From JAJECS01 sp965198185 (GTDB taxonomy: Bacteria; Chloroflexota; UBA11872): DNA of 64,000 bases. The translations under genes and the position numbers were made by a program. Where the stretch lies: NCBI GenBank assembly GCA_965198185.1, contig CBDAOU010000002.1:1612001-1676000 (forward strand), read 5' to 3'. The notes under the pieces are model-generated. The model was not told where the DNA came from and searched no databases. It worked only from the letters and a program-made list of their open reading frames with translations. Within the stretch, counting starts at the first letter, position 1; each line of letters begins with the position of its first letter. Of this stretch, positions 1-8,602 are shown piece after piece.

Positions 1-162
1 GCTGGTGCGGACAGCGGTGGGCTCTAGTCGCGAGACTCGGACGGCGTCATCGTCGCGTTGCGCGAATCACTGGTGGGCCCGGTACAAGAAGCGCCGGCAT
101 CGCGTTCGCCGCCCTTGGGCCGGCCACGCGGCCTAGAATGCAGCGGTGACAGTCCGTCTCGC

Positions 163-230
163 TGTAGGGGCAGCCCTTGTGGCTGCCCTAGTCACCGGCG
201 AAACGGGCGCCCACAAGGGACGCCCCTACA
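163..230. repeat. 68-bp dispersed repeat R1, uninterrupted copy
   Basis: This is an imperfect double palindrome. The left half pairs ggggcagcc with ggctgccc, and the right half pairs gggcg with cgccc, ending in cgcccctaca. The same 68 bp, with three substitutions, can be rebuilt from 17586-17600, 19084-19133 and 20307-20309, where two IS110 elements interrupt it. A right-half fragment is at 30293-30318. The rest of 1-305 shows no supportable gene. Confidence 0.85.
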
Positions 231-305
231 GGTTTCTGTAGACATCCGGTCAAGGGAGCGGTGACAGCGCAATTCCCTGAAAGGACCGGGGAGCAAGGGC
301 CAACG

Positions 306-1013
306 ATGTACGCGGTCTTGATCGCCGGAGGCAAAGGGGAGCGGCTGCGACCGCTCACGGCGAATCGGCCGAAGCCCATGGTTGAGGTGGCGGGCCGTCC
401 CATCATGGCGCGCCAGATCGACTGGCTGATCGGCCAAGGGGTCGATCGCTTCGTGGTGTCCTGCGGCGCCATGCACGAGATCATCCAGGACTACTTCGGC
501 GATGGAAGCCCCCTGGGGGTTGAGATCACCTACGAGGTGGAAGACACACCGATGGGCCGCGGCGGCGGGCTGCGGCTCGGCTGCAGCCAGATTCCCGCGA
601 GCGAGGAGATGTTTATCGCCACCAACGCCGACATCCTCTCGGCACAGGTGCTGGCGCCCATGATTGCGCAGCACCGCGAGGACAGGAACACCGCCACGAT
701 TCTGCTCACGCCGTTTGTGAGCCAGTTCGGCATCGTCGAGATCGAGGATCGGCACGTGCGGCAATTCGCCACCAACCCCGTGCTGCCGCACTGGGTCAAC
801 GGCGGTGTCTACGTGATGAGCCGGGCGATCGAGCAGCACTTGCCGGTCGTCGGCGATCACGAGGACTCGACGTTTCCCGAGCTTGCCGCGCAGGGGAAAC
901 TGGGCGCGTTCACGTCCCGCGCCTGGTGGCGCGCCATGGAAAGCCTCAAGGACCACGCACGCCTCGAGCAGGAGCTTGGCGAGCAGCCGTCAGGGTCGAC
1001 GGACGCCGGCTAA
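306..1013 (+). CDS. sugar-phosphate nucleotidyltransferase
   Basis: A 235-aa nucleotidyltransferase of the mannose-1-phosphate guanylyltransferase/HddC type, expected to activate a sugar 1-phosphate to an NDP-sugar in the cytoplasm. The N-terminus has the NTP-binding signature AGGKGERLRPLT, followed by KPMVEVAGRPI and the metal-binding TNADIL segment. Only the catalytic Rossmann-like domain is present, with no left-handed beta-helix, so it is not a bifunctional GlmU type. ATG 306 was chosen because it puts the glycine-rich loop at residue 7 and has ggggag upstream. A GTG at 261 would add 15 residues. It is the first gene of a + strand unit with endonuclease V and a methyltransferase. The sugar and nucleotide specificity cannot be read from the sequence. 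Confidence 0.85.
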   Translation: MYAVLIAGGKGERLRPLTANRPKPMVEVAGRPIMARQIDWLIGQGVDRFVVSCGAMHEIIQDYFGDGSPLGVEITYEVEDTPMGRGGGLRLGCSQIPASEEMFIATNADILSAQVLAPMIAQHREDRNTATILLTPFVSQFGIVEIEDRHVRQFATNPVLPHWVNGGVYVMSRAIEQHLPVVGDHEDSTFPELAAQGKLGAFTSRAWWRAMESLKDHARLEQELGEQPSGSTDAG

Positions 1014-1683
1014 GCAAGCGCTGCCGCTCCCCGATTCGGCCTGGCCGTCAGACGCCGCCGGCGCCCGCGCGCTGCAGGAACGTTTGGCAGCGCGTGTCGT
1101 GACCGCGGGATCGGCCCGGCACGCCACTCTCGTGGCTGGCGTGGATGTGCATGTGCGCGATGCGACGGCCATTGCCGTGGCAGCGCTCGTGCACGTTCCG
1201 ACCCTCGAGCTCCGCGAAATCGCCGTCGCCGAGGATCCGGTGCGCTTTCCCTATGTCACCGGGCTGCTGGCATTTCGCGAATTGCCGGCGGCGCTGGCCG
1301 CGCTCCAACGCCTGGGCACGGTTCCGCACGCCGTGCTGGTGGACGGTCACGGGCTGGCGCACCCGCGGCGCTTCGGCCTGGCGTGCCACCTCGGCCTGGC
1401 GCTTGACCTGCCAACTGCCGGGTGCGCCAAGTCGCGCCTGGTTGGCGACTATCGGATGCCGGCGACTGCGCGCGGCTCGCAATCCGCGCTCAAGCACCGG
1501 GACGAGGTGGTGGGCACCGTGCTGCGCACGCGGGCCGACGTGTCGCCGGTGTTCGCGTCGGTGGGTCACCGGCTCTCGCTGCGGGCGGCGGCGGCGCTGG
1601 TGCTGCGGTGCACGGGACGCTACCGCCAGCCGGAGCCGCTGCGACAGGCGCACCTTGCCGCGCGCGCCCGCTCCCGCGCATGA
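976..1683 (+). CDS. nfi: endonuclease V (deoxyinosine 3' endonuclease)
   Basis: Endonuclease V cleaves the second phosphodiester bond 3' of deoxyinosine and starts repair of deaminated adenine. Family landmarks are in order: the first catalytic Asp in AGVDVHV, the Glu in FRELPAAL, the third acid in LVDGHGLAHPRR, then GLACHLG, AKSRLVG and the C-terminal GHRLSL. Length (about 220-235 aa) is normal. The start is uncertain. TTG 976 is the only standard start codon near the expected N-terminus and overlaps the upstream gene by 38 nt, and its aggag is very close. The reading frame is otherwise unambiguous. It shares a 4-nt ATGA overlap with the following methyltransferase, so the two are probably translationally coupled. 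Confidence 0.88.
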   Translation: MASSRQGRRTPAKQALPLPDSAWPSDAAGARALQERLAARVVTAGSARHATLVAGVDVHVRDATAIAVAALVHVPTLELREIAVAEDPVRFPYVTGLLAFRELPAALAALQRLGTVPHAVLVDGHGLAHPRRFGLACHLGLALDLPTAGCAKSRLVGDYRMPATARGSQSALKHRDEVVGTVLRTRADVSPVFASVGHRLSLRAAAALVLRCTGRYRQPEPLRQAHLAARARSRA

Positions 1684-2480
1684 CCGCGCAACCGCCCTTT
1701 GTCGACACGGGCTACGACCCAGCCGCGCGCGTCTACGACCTCGAATATCCCGAATGCACCGGCGACGAGCTGGCGTTCCTGGCGTCCGTCGCCGGCTCTG
1801 CGCCGTCGCGCATCCTCGAGCTGGCCACGGGCACGGGGCGGGTGGCGCTGGCGCTCGCGCGGCTGGGTCACGAGGTCACGGGACTTGATATTTCCGCAGG
1901 CATGCTGGCCCGCGCCCGAGGAAAACGCGCACTGCTGGACCCGAAGATCGCGGCCCGCGTGACCTTCACACACGGCGACATGTCGCGGTTCCAATTCGAT
2001 AGTCAGTTCGACGTGGTCGTCGCCGCCTTCAATGCCTTATTGCTGCTGCCGGACGCCGAGTCGCGGGCGGCCTGTCTGGCCGCGTCGCACAAGCACCTTC
2101 GACCGGGCGGGACGCTGGTGGTCGACGTGTTTGCGGCCAACCCCATCGATCGCACGCCGGACCACGAGACGGTGCAGTTTCTGGAACGCGAACCGGAATC
2201 GAACCGGCTCATCACGCGCGAGCGGTTCTACACCTATGACCCGCAGACGGATCGGGGCCGGAGCCTGCTCATCTATCGCCTGTATTCCGACGACCGTCAG
2301 TTGGCGGAGGAGTTGCGGCTGGGCTACAGCCTGGCCCTTCTGAGCCGCGACCAGCTCATAGGTGAGGTGCGCGCCGCGGGATTTGTCGAATTGGCAACCT
2401 ACGGCGATCACCGGCGCGGGTCCTGGCGCGCGGAATCGCCCAATCTCATCGTCTGCGCGCGGCGGCGCGCTCGTTCCTAG
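1680..2480 (+). CDS. class I SAM-dependent methyltransferase
   Basis: A 266-aa Rossmann-fold methyltransferase. Motif I is ILELATGTGRVALAL near residues 41-55, followed by the acidic strand end VTGLDIS, motif II-like FDVVVAAFNALLLL and the LRPGGTLVVDVF post-motif. The C-terminal half, with several Arg/Tyr-rich strands, resembles small-molecule methyltransferases, but the substrate cannot be assigned. The ATG overlaps the endonuclease V stop by 4 nt (ATGA), which fixes the start and shows one transcription unit with the two upstream genes. Its functional link to DNA repair is unclear and may be only co-transcription. Confidence 0.85.
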   Translation: MTAQPPFVDTGYDPAARVYDLEYPECTGDELAFLASVAGSAPSRILELATGTGRVALALARLGHEVTGLDISAGMLARARGKRALLDPKIAARVTFTHGDMSRFQFDSQFDVVVAAFNALLLLPDAESRAACLAASHKHLRPGGTLVVDVFAANPIDRTPDHETVQFLEREPESNRLITRERFYTYDPQTDRGRSLLIYRLYSDDRQLAEELRLGYSLALLSRDQLIGEVRAAGFVELATYGDHRRGSWRAESPNLIVCARRRARS

Positions 2481-2625
2481 TGTCCCACTTTGAGTTGACA
2501 GATCGGAGTGGTTCTGCGGCTCAGCATCCGCGACCAGCTATAACGCGGCGCAACGCTTGGTCAAGGGTCTTGGTGCAACAATCAGGCACTCGCAGAACTT
2601 TTGGGCGGCATCTAGGGGGAGTGAG

Positions 2626-2970
2626 ATGACAGGGAGCTCGAAAGTGGTGGTGATGACGACTGTTGAACATGGGGAGTACCCCGACGGGTTGCACACCGCA
2701 CGGTTTCGTCCACTGGGTCTCACAGCCTATGGGTGGTCACGTGGCGAGGCCCGCAGTAATTTCCTTACGCTCCTTCAGGCGTTTATCGAGGACACGCGGG
2801 AGCTTGGCCAGCTTGAAGTCCAACTTGGCCGGGCTGGTGTCGCCTGGCACGCCGCTTATGACTATGTGAAATCCGGCCAGTCATACTTCGATCTGGAGAC
2901 GCGCTCGTGGGTGGGTGCGGAACAAGAGACATCCGGGAAAGAGGAGCCCTTGGCGGCGATGGCCGCCTGA
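2626..2970 (+). CDS. small protein with HicB-like N-terminal features
   Basis: A 114-aa protein not assigned to a family with confidence. ATG 2626 follows a strong aggggga Shine-Dalgarno at 2614-2620. The segment GLTAYGWSRGEARSNFLTLL resembles the GxxAxGxSxEEAxxxL core of HicB-like antitoxins, but no DNA-binding domain is seen. The middle is predicted helical and the C-terminus (SYFDL) may be beta. Its stop shares one base with the next start (TGATG), so the two genes form a coupled pair. A toxin-antitoxin-like or regulatory role is possible but unproven. Confidence 0.6.
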   Translation: MTGSSKVVVMTTVEHGEYPDGLHTARFRPLGLTAYGWSRGEARSNFLTLLQAFIEDTRELGQLEVQLGRAGVAWHAAYDYVKSGQSYFDLETRSWVGAEQETSGKEEPLAAMAA

Positions 2971-3245
2971 TGAACGGCGAGATCGACGTTGGGAATGTGC
3001 TTGCCGCATTCGGTGCGGACGGGTGGGCATTGTTTCGGTACGAGTACCCAACGCTGGTCTTCAGGCGCGGGCTAAGGGATGTTGCCCACTTGGCCGTTGT
3101 TCAGCGTGAGGACTCCGCCTATCTCATCCGGACTGACCTGCTGAGTGAGGACTTGGTGGCTATTGGGCACCGGCTCGGTGACGAAGGCCTGCGTGATCGA
3201 ATCTTCGAGCACCTCGACGCCATGAGCGGTAGCGGTAACGACTGA
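2970..3245 (+). CDS. small hypothetical protein coupled to upstream gene
   Basis: A 91-aa acidic protein beginning MNGEIDVGNVLAAFGADGW. The start is set by the TGATG overlap with the preceding stop. No family was recognised. It has a short beta-rich centre (YPTLVFRRG, HLAVVQRED) and a helical C-terminus with several Asp/Glu. There is no signal peptide or membrane segment. It is likely to act with the 114-aa protein encoded immediately upstream. Confidence 0.55.
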   Translation: MNGEIDVGNVLAAFGADGWALFRYEYPTLVFRRGLRDVAHLAVVQREDSAYLIRTDLLSEDLVAIGHRLGDEGLRDRIFEHLDAMSGSGND

Positions 3246-3574
3246 TCCTCGGCCAGCGAAGTGGCGATAGCGCGGGCGCAAGTCGCCGTCAAGGCGTGGT
3301 ATGAATTGCGCTGCCGCGGCGTGTAGAAAGAGTGCGGGCACCGGCCGGCGAGCGCTTTTGGCGCAGTGGACCAACGCCCGTATGGGTTCCCAGCGGCCCC
3401 AGTGCGCTGTTGGGCAGTCCTCATCGTACAGAGTGCCTACAGGCTAGCTGGGGATGCTGGGCAAGAAACTAAATGGCCCGATCAAAGTAGGTCGCTGCCC
3501 GCTCGTTGACAGACGCCTAGGCGGGTCACCAGAATTGCCACTGGCCGCGTTGGTCCCTGCGAGCACCACTGCCC
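3246..3574. other. intergenic stretch without recognised gene
   Basis: About 330 bp separating the small-protein pair from the next short gene. Open frames here are short, unconserved in appearance and lack ribosome binding sites. No tRNA cloverleaf, strong hairpin with a T-run, or dispersed repeat was found by eye. Confidence 0.5.
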
Positions 3575-3877
3575 ATGTCTGACTCTGCCCGTCACCACAT
3601 CCGTGTTTCCGAGTTGCGGCTACGGGTGCCGCGGCGCGAGAGCGACGGCGACTTTGAGTTTCCCAAGCACATGCTGCACTGGTCGCAGGAGCTGCGCGAT
3701 CCGGCCACCGGCGAGCTGTTTGATCGCGCCTACGTGCTGGCCGAGCTGGAAAAGCAAGGATGGGACCCCCACGAGCTGACCAAGGGCGAGGGCACCTTCC
3801 GGCAGCGCGTGCAGCGCCTGCCATTGCCCGAAGGCGGTCAGTTCACGCCTGGCGGTCCGCTACGCCGGGACGCTTAG
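3575..3877 (+). CDS. hypothetical 100-aa protein
   Basis: A charged 100-aa protein of unknown function. It contains a QELRDPATGELFDRAYVLAE-like stretch followed by a helical linker and a Pro/Gly-rich tail. Composition and codon use match the neighbours, with strong third-position GC, which supports it being translated. No domain, signal peptide or membrane helix is visible. It converges with the minus-strand BFN nuclease gene about 100 bp downstream. Confidence 0.5.
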   Translation: MSDSARHHIRVSELRLRVPRRESDGDFEFPKHMLHWSQELRDPATGELFDRAYVLAELEKQGWDPHELTKGEGTFRQRVQRLPLPEGGQFTPGGPLRRDA

Positions 3878-3974
3878 GCCAAGGCTAGGCCCGAGCCAAC
3901 CGTCCGCGTAAGGTTCTCCCCCGAGCTCTCAGGACCGCGACGTCGCCCGGTTGATCGTTAGCGGCGCGCGGCGG

Positions 3975-4493
3975 CTATGACCGGCCGAAGTCGTCGAGGT
4001 CAAGCTGGTCAATGAACTTGCGGAAGACCTCGAGCTTCTCCTCCGACACCGGCTCGGTGTCGCCCTCCGCGGGCTCGGACGACTCTTGCTCTTCGTCCGG
4101 CTCGAACCCAGCCTGCCCGAGGACCTCCTCGTCGACAAGGATCGGCACGCTGACGCGCACCGCCAGCGCAATCGCGTCGCTTGGCCGGCAGTCAACCTCG
4201 AGCTGGCGTCCGTTGAAGGTCATGGCGATGTGGGCGTAATAGATCTGGTCGACCATCTTGGTGATGGAGACGTGCTGCACGCCCGCGCCGACGGTATCGA
4301 CGACCGAGTGCAGCAGATCGTGAGTGAGCGGCCGCTGGACCTTACGGTCCTGCAACTTGACGGCGATGGCATCGGCCTCGGCGGTGCCGATCATGATCGC
4401 CAGATATCGGGTGCCGTTGCATTCCTTGAGGACCACCACCCGGCTCGGACTAACCAGGTTGACGCGCACGCTATCAACCGTCATTTCGACCAT
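3975..4493 (-). CDS. bifunctional nuclease (BFN/DUF151) family protein
   Basis: A 172-aa protein with an N-terminal BFN domain (residues 1-130). Signatures are VVLKECNGTRYLAIMIG, EADAIAVKL, RPLTHDLLHSVV and RPSDAIALAVR. After an acidic linker there is a C-terminal UVR-like helix (EEKLEVFRKFIDQLDLDDFG). Homologues occur in many bacteria, and plant and archaeal members have reported RNase/DNase activity; the bacterial role is poorly known. It is the last gene of the long minus-strand run, 92 bp after lysC, and may be co-transcribed with it. Confidence 0.88.
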   Translation of the reverse strand: MVEMTVDSVRVNLVSPSRVVVLKECNGTRYLAIMIGTAEADAIAVKLQDRKVQRPLTHDLLHSVVDTVGAGVQHVSITKMVDQIYYAHIAMTFNGRQLEVDCRPSDAIALAVRVSVPILVDEEVLGQAGFEPDEEQESSEPAEGDTEPVSEEKLEVFRKFIDQLDLDDFGRS

Positions 4494-4585
4494 GTCGCGC
4501 CTGTCCCGTATGCGACCGCGCCGTCTCTCGTGCGAGTCGGGCTGAGTTTACCAACGACCTCCGCAGAGGTTCCGTATGCCACGCC

Positions 4586-5818
4586 TCACTGGGCCGCGTT
4601 CGCGTCGAGCCCGAACGCGGTGTGGAGGGTGCGCGCGGCGTCCTCGACCTCGGCTTCGGCGACCAGACAGGTGATGCGGATTTCGCTGGTGGTGATTCCC
4701 AGGATGTTGATGCCCGCATCGGCGAGGACGCCAAACGCGCGGGCGGCGATGCCCGGAGTGCTCTGAATGCCAACGCCGACGATCCCGACTTTGCCCAGGC
4801 TGTCGTCGGCAGAGACTTCGCCGGCCCCGATCTCCGCGGCAACCGGCCGCACGAGGTCAACCGCCGTTGCCATATCAGCCTTGCTCACGGTGAACGAGAT
4901 ATCGGTCGTGCCGGCGTCGGAAACGTTCTGGACGATGACGTCGATGTTAATCCCGTGATCGGCGAGGGGCTGAAAGATGCCGTGCGCCAAGCCCGGTCGG
5001 TCACGCACCGCGCGCACGGTGATGCGCGCCACGTCCGTATCGTGGGCCACGCCGCGCACGAGCGCGACGCTCTCGATCTCAACAGCTCCAGCCGACATCA
5101 TGGACGTCCCCGGTGTATCCACGAAACTGGAACGTACCACGACGGGCAGACGAAAGCGCTGGGCAATGCCGACCGAGCGGTGCTGCACGACCTTGGCGCC
5201 AAGCTGCGCCATCTCCAACATTTCCCCATAGCCAATGGCATCCAGCTTGTGCGCCCGTGGCACGCAGCGAGGGTCGGCGGTGTAGACGCCCTCGACGTCG
5301 GTGTAGATCTCACAACGATCGGCGGACAGCGCCGCCGCCAGCGCGACGGCCGTGGTGTCGGAAGCGCCGCGACCCAATGTGACCACGTCGCCGTCCGGCC
5401 CGAGCCCCTGAAATCCGGCGACGATCGGAATCCGACCCGCGTCCATTTCTTGGCGCACCCGGAGCGGGTCCAACCGCTCGATGCGGCCGCGGCCATACAC
5501 CCCGTCGGTGACGACCCCCGCTTGGATCCCGCTCAGCGCGACAGCCGCCGGACCGTGCGCGCTGATCGCCATCGCGACCAACGCGGCAGATGCCGTTTCG
5601 CCGGTGGACATCAGCAGGTCCAGCTCGCGGGCGTGGGGCCGCGGCGCCGTGTGCTCGGCCTCCTCGATGAGGCGGTCGGTTGCGTCACCGCGGGCTGAGA
5701 CGACGACGGCCAGGCGGTCGCCGCCCGCCGCCGCGTCGGCCACGCGCTCCGCCACCGCGGCGATGCGCTCCCGCGTCGCGACGGAGGTGCCGCCGAACTT
5801 GTAGACCAGCGTGGCCAC
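4586..5818 (-). CDS. lysC: aspartate kinase
   Basis: A 410-aa aspartokinase that phosphorylates L-aspartate in the first step of lysine, threonine and methionine synthesis. The kinase domain begins YKFGGTSVATRERI and includes LGRGASDTTAVALAAAL and EIYTDVEGVYTADPR. Two ACT domains follow (from about residue 265), beginning VARITVRAVRDRPGLAHGIF and VGIVGVGIQSTPGIAARAF; these normally bind lysine and/or threonine for feedback control. Length is normal for a monofunctional enzyme. It lies 63 bp downstream of argH, an unusual partner for an arginine operon, though both pathways draw on aspartate (argininosuccinate synthase also uses it). Confidence 0.95.
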   Translation of the reverse strand: MATLVYKFGGTSVATRERIAAVAERVADAAAGGDRLAVVVSARGDATDRLIEEAEHTAPRPHARELDLLMSTGETASAALVAMAISAHGPAAVALSGIQAGVVTDGVYGRGRIERLDPLRVRQEMDAGRIPIVAGFQGLGPDGDVVTLGRGASDTTAVALAAALSADRCEIYTDVEGVYTADPRCVPRAHKLDAIGYGEMLEMAQLGAKVVQHRSVGIAQRFRLPVVVRSSFVDTPGTSMMSAGAVEIESVALVRGVAHDTDVARITVRAVRDRPGLAHGIFQPLADHGINIDVIVQNVSDAGTTDISFTVSKADMATAVDLVRPVAAEIGAGEVSADDSLGKVGIVGVGIQSTPGIAARAFGVLADAGINILGITTSEIRITCLVAEAEVEDAARTLHTAFGLDANAAQ

Positions 5819-5881
5819 TAGCCGACTCCCACACGCGACAGGCAGGCAAGGGTAGCAGCGAGAATCACCGCGCGGCCCGGC

Positions 5882-7306
5882 CTAGGCCCAGGGAGCCAGC
5901 GCGGCGGGAAGCCCGCTGGCGGCGAGTTCCCGCAGGCGGCCGCGCTCGAGATCGACGCGCCCCTGAGCATCGGCGATGGCGAGCCTGACCCGACGCGGCG
6001 CGGTGCCGCCGGGCACATCGCGTCGCGCGACCGAGCTTTCCGCGGTGAGTCGTTCCCGGAGCTCGGGGCCAAGGCGCGAATCGATGGCACGAAGCTGACC
6101 ATCGGTGAGTTCGCGCAGCTCGACGCCGGCGGCGATTGCCGCCGCGACGACGCGGCCCGCAATCTCGTGGGCCTCGCGAAACGGCGCGCCGCCCTCGACG
6201 AGGTAGTCGGCAATCTCGGTTGCGGTGGCGTGGCCCGACGCGGCCATCTGCGCCATCCGCTCGCGATCGAAGCGGAGGGTGGTGCAGACCTCACGCATGA
6301 TCCGCAGCGTGGGAAGCACAAGGTCTTCCATGCGAAACAGCGCCTGCTTGTCTTCTTGAAGATCCAGCCCGTAGGTGAGCGGCACGCCCTTGATGGTGGC
6401 GGCCATACCCGACGCGATGCCCAGGGCCGTGCCGGCGCGCCCGCGGACCAGCTCGGCGATGTCCGGGTTCTTCTTCTGCGGCATGATGCTGCTGCCCGTG
6501 GCGTAGGCATCGTCGAACTCGACCATCGCGTATCCGGGCGAGGCCCACACCACCAGGTCCTCGGCCCAGCGCGACAGGTGGAGCAGGATTCCCACGCCGA
6601 GATTGAGCAGGGCCAGCAGGTAGTCGCGGTCGGCCACGGCGTCCATGCTGTTGCGGCTCACCTGGCTGAAATGCAGGGCATGCGCCGCCTGCTCGCGATC
6701 GATGTCGTAGGGCACCCCCGCCAGCGCGCCGCTCCCGAGCGGGCAGACGTCGGCCAGGGCGAAGACCTGGTAGCAGCCGTCGAGATCGCGGCTGAGCATC
6801 TCCTGAATCGCCATCAGGTAGTGACCCAGGGTGACCGGCTGTCCCGACTGGAGATGCGTGAATCCGGGCGCGACCGCATCCGGCTCCGCGCGATCGACGA
6901 GCGCGGCCATGAGGTCCACCAGCGCGCGCCCGATCCGCAGCGTCAAGCCCTTGACGTAGAGGCGCATATCGGTGGCGACCTGGTCGTTGCGGCTGCGGGC
7001 GGTGTGAAGGCGGCGGCCGGGATCCCCGAGCCGCTCGATAAGGACGCGCTCCACGTAGCTGTGAATGTCCTCGTCGCCGGCGTCGGCGGGTCCGCCGGCC
7101 TCGTCGAGCTCCCGGAGAAGCCGGTCGAGTTCCCCGGTCAGCGCGTCGGCGTCGGACGAACCGATGATTCCCTGGGCACCGAGCATGGCGGCGTGCGCCC
7201 GGCTGGCGACGATGTCCTCGCGATAGAGCCGCCGGTCCCAGGGAAACGAGCGGGTGAACGCTCGCGCCGCGTCGGCGGGCTCCGACTCGAAGCGCCCGCC
7301 CCACAT
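5882..7306 (-). CDS. argH: argininosuccinate lyase
   Basis: A 474-aa enzyme that splits argininosuccinate into arginine and fumarate, the last step of arginine synthesis. The start MWGGRFESEP gives the conserved WGGRF at the extreme N-terminus. Other signatures are RSRNDQVATDMRL, THLQSGQPVTLGHYLMA and the superfamily loop GSSIMPQKKNPD (about residue 270) with the catalytic serine. The length matches the family. It sits between argD and lysC on the minus strand. argF and argG, which supply its substrate, are not in the window. Confidence 0.96.
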   Translation of the reverse strand: MWGGRFESEPADAARAFTRSFPWDRRLYREDIVASRAHAAMLGAQGIIGSSDADALTGELDRLLRELDEAGGPADAGDEDIHSYVERVLIERLGDPGRRLHTARSRNDQVATDMRLYVKGLTLRIGRALVDLMAALVDRAEPDAVAPGFTHLQSGQPVTLGHYLMAIQEMLSRDLDGCYQVFALADVCPLGSGALAGVPYDIDREQAAHALHFSQVSRNSMDAVADRDYLLALLNLGVGILLHLSRWAEDLVVWASPGYAMVEFDDAYATGSSIMPQKKNPDIAELVRGRAGTALGIASGMAATIKGVPLTYGLDLQEDKQALFRMEDLVLPTLRIMREVCTTLRFDRERMAQMAASGHATATEIADYLVEGGAPFREAHEIAGRVVAAAIAAGVELRELTDGQLRAIDSRLGPELRERLTAESSVARRDVPGGTAPRRVRLAIADAQGRVDLERGRLRELAASGLPAALAPWA

Positions 7307-7350
7307 GCCGGCGATCTCAGCCCGCGCGCGGGAGCCGGCGGCGCCCGCGG

Positions 7351-8544
7351 CTAGGCGCGCAGCGCGGCGCCAATGACCTCAAGGCCCGTATCGAGCTCGG
7401 CGTCGCTGATGTTCAGCGCCGGCACCAAGCGGATCGTCCCCGCAGCCGCCTTGATCAGCAGCACCCCGTGATCGCGTGCGTACGCGATGACGTGGTCGGC
7501 GCGCTCCGGGCTCGTGAGGTCAAACCCCACCAGCAGCCCAAGTCCGCGCACGTCCGTGATCTCGCCGGTCTCACTGCCCAGGCGCCGCAGCTCCGTGGCG
7601 GCGTGTTCACCCTTGCGCGCCACGTCGTCGAGGAATCCCGGAGCGGTGACATGATCGAAGACTACGCGGGCGCCGGCGCAAACCAGCGGGTTGCCGCTGA
7701 AGGTCGAGCCGTGATCGCCGGGCTGGAGCACGCTGCAGCGCTCGGTGCTGAGCGCGGCGCCGATGGGCAGTCCGCCGCCCAGCCCCTTGGCGAGGGCCAT
7801 CAGGTCGGGCGTGATGCCAAAGTGCTCGTACGCGAAGAGCTTGCCGGTGCGTCCGATGCCGGTCTGGACTTCGTCGAGAATCAGCAACAGGCCGTGGGCA
7901 TCGCACAGCTCGCGGAGCCCGCGCACGTAGTCTTCGTCCGCCACCCACACGCCGCCTTCAGCCTGGATGAGCTCCAGCATGACCGCGGCGGTGGAGTCGT
8001 CAATGGCGTCGCGCACGGCGTCCAGGTCGTTGTAAGGGACGTGCGAGAAGCCGGCCGGCATGGGCGCGAAGGGCTCGTGATAAGCCGGCGTGCCCGTGGC
8101 GGCGGTCATGGCGAGGGACCGGCCGTGGAAGCCGCGCAGCGTGGTGATGACGCCCGTGGCGCCATCGCGATTGTGGCGGCCCCACTTGCGCGCGATCTTG
8201 ACGCAGGTCTCGGTGGCTTCGCCGCCGCTGTTGACGAAGAACACCCGGTCCAGCGCCGAGTGGCCGACCAACCGCTCACCCAGCTCGACCTGCGGCGTGG
8301 TGTAGAAGAGGTTCGACACCTGAACCAGCGTGCGCGCCTGCTCGGCCACCGCGTCGGCGATTGCCGGATTGGCGTGGCCCAGCGCGTTCACCGCGATGCC
8401 GGCGGCGAAGTCCAAGTACTCACGGCCGGCGTCGTCCCACACCCGCATGCCGCTGCCTCGAACCAGGGTGACCGGGGCGCGAACAAACGTCTGGTGATAC
8501 ACCTGAGCTTCGCGCGCCTGCCAGTCCGTCGCTGTTTGGGTCAT
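7351..8544 (-). CDS. argD: acetylornithine aminotransferase
   Basis: A 397-aa class III PLP aminotransferase, converting N-acetylglutamate semialdehyde to N-acetylornithine with glutamate. It shows YLDFAAGIAVNALGH, FFVNSGGEATETCVKIARK, LILDEVQTGIGRTGKLFA and the Schiff-base lysine in LALAKGLGGGLPIG (about residue 250), then GSTFSGNPL. The frame stays open upstream to 8712, but ATG 8544 (MTQTATDWQ) gives a family-like N-terminus, so the longer start was rejected. It may also act on N-succinyl-diaminopimelate, as many ArgD proteins do. It is the next gene after argB. Confidence 0.95.
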   Translation of the reverse strand: MTQTATDWQAREAQVYHQTFVRAPVTLVRGSGMRVWDDAGREYLDFAAGIAVNALGHANPAIADAVAEQARTLVQVSNLFYTTPQVELGERLVGHSALDRVFFVNSGGEATETCVKIARKWGRHNRDGATGVITTLRGFHGRSLAMTAATGTPAYHEPFAPMPAGFSHVPYNDLDAVRDAIDDSTAAVMLELIQAEGGVWVADEDYVRGLRELCDAHGLLLILDEVQTGIGRTGKLFAYEHFGITPDLMALAKGLGGGLPIGAALSTERCSVLQPGDHGSTFSGNPLVCAGARVVFDHVTAPGFLDDVARKGEHAATELRRLGSETGEITDVRGLGLLVGFDLTSPERADHVIAYARDHGVLLIKAAAGTIRLVPALNISDAELDTGLEVIGAALRA

Positions 8545-8602
8545 GGATGAACTCTGGCCGTTCAGGTTGGCAGGGATTATATGGCTATCTGATTGAGGTG
8601 CG

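Noticed and set aside
4622..5698. Long + strand frame opposite lysC
   Set aside because: Antisense shadow; the minus strand carries an unmistakable aspartate kinase.
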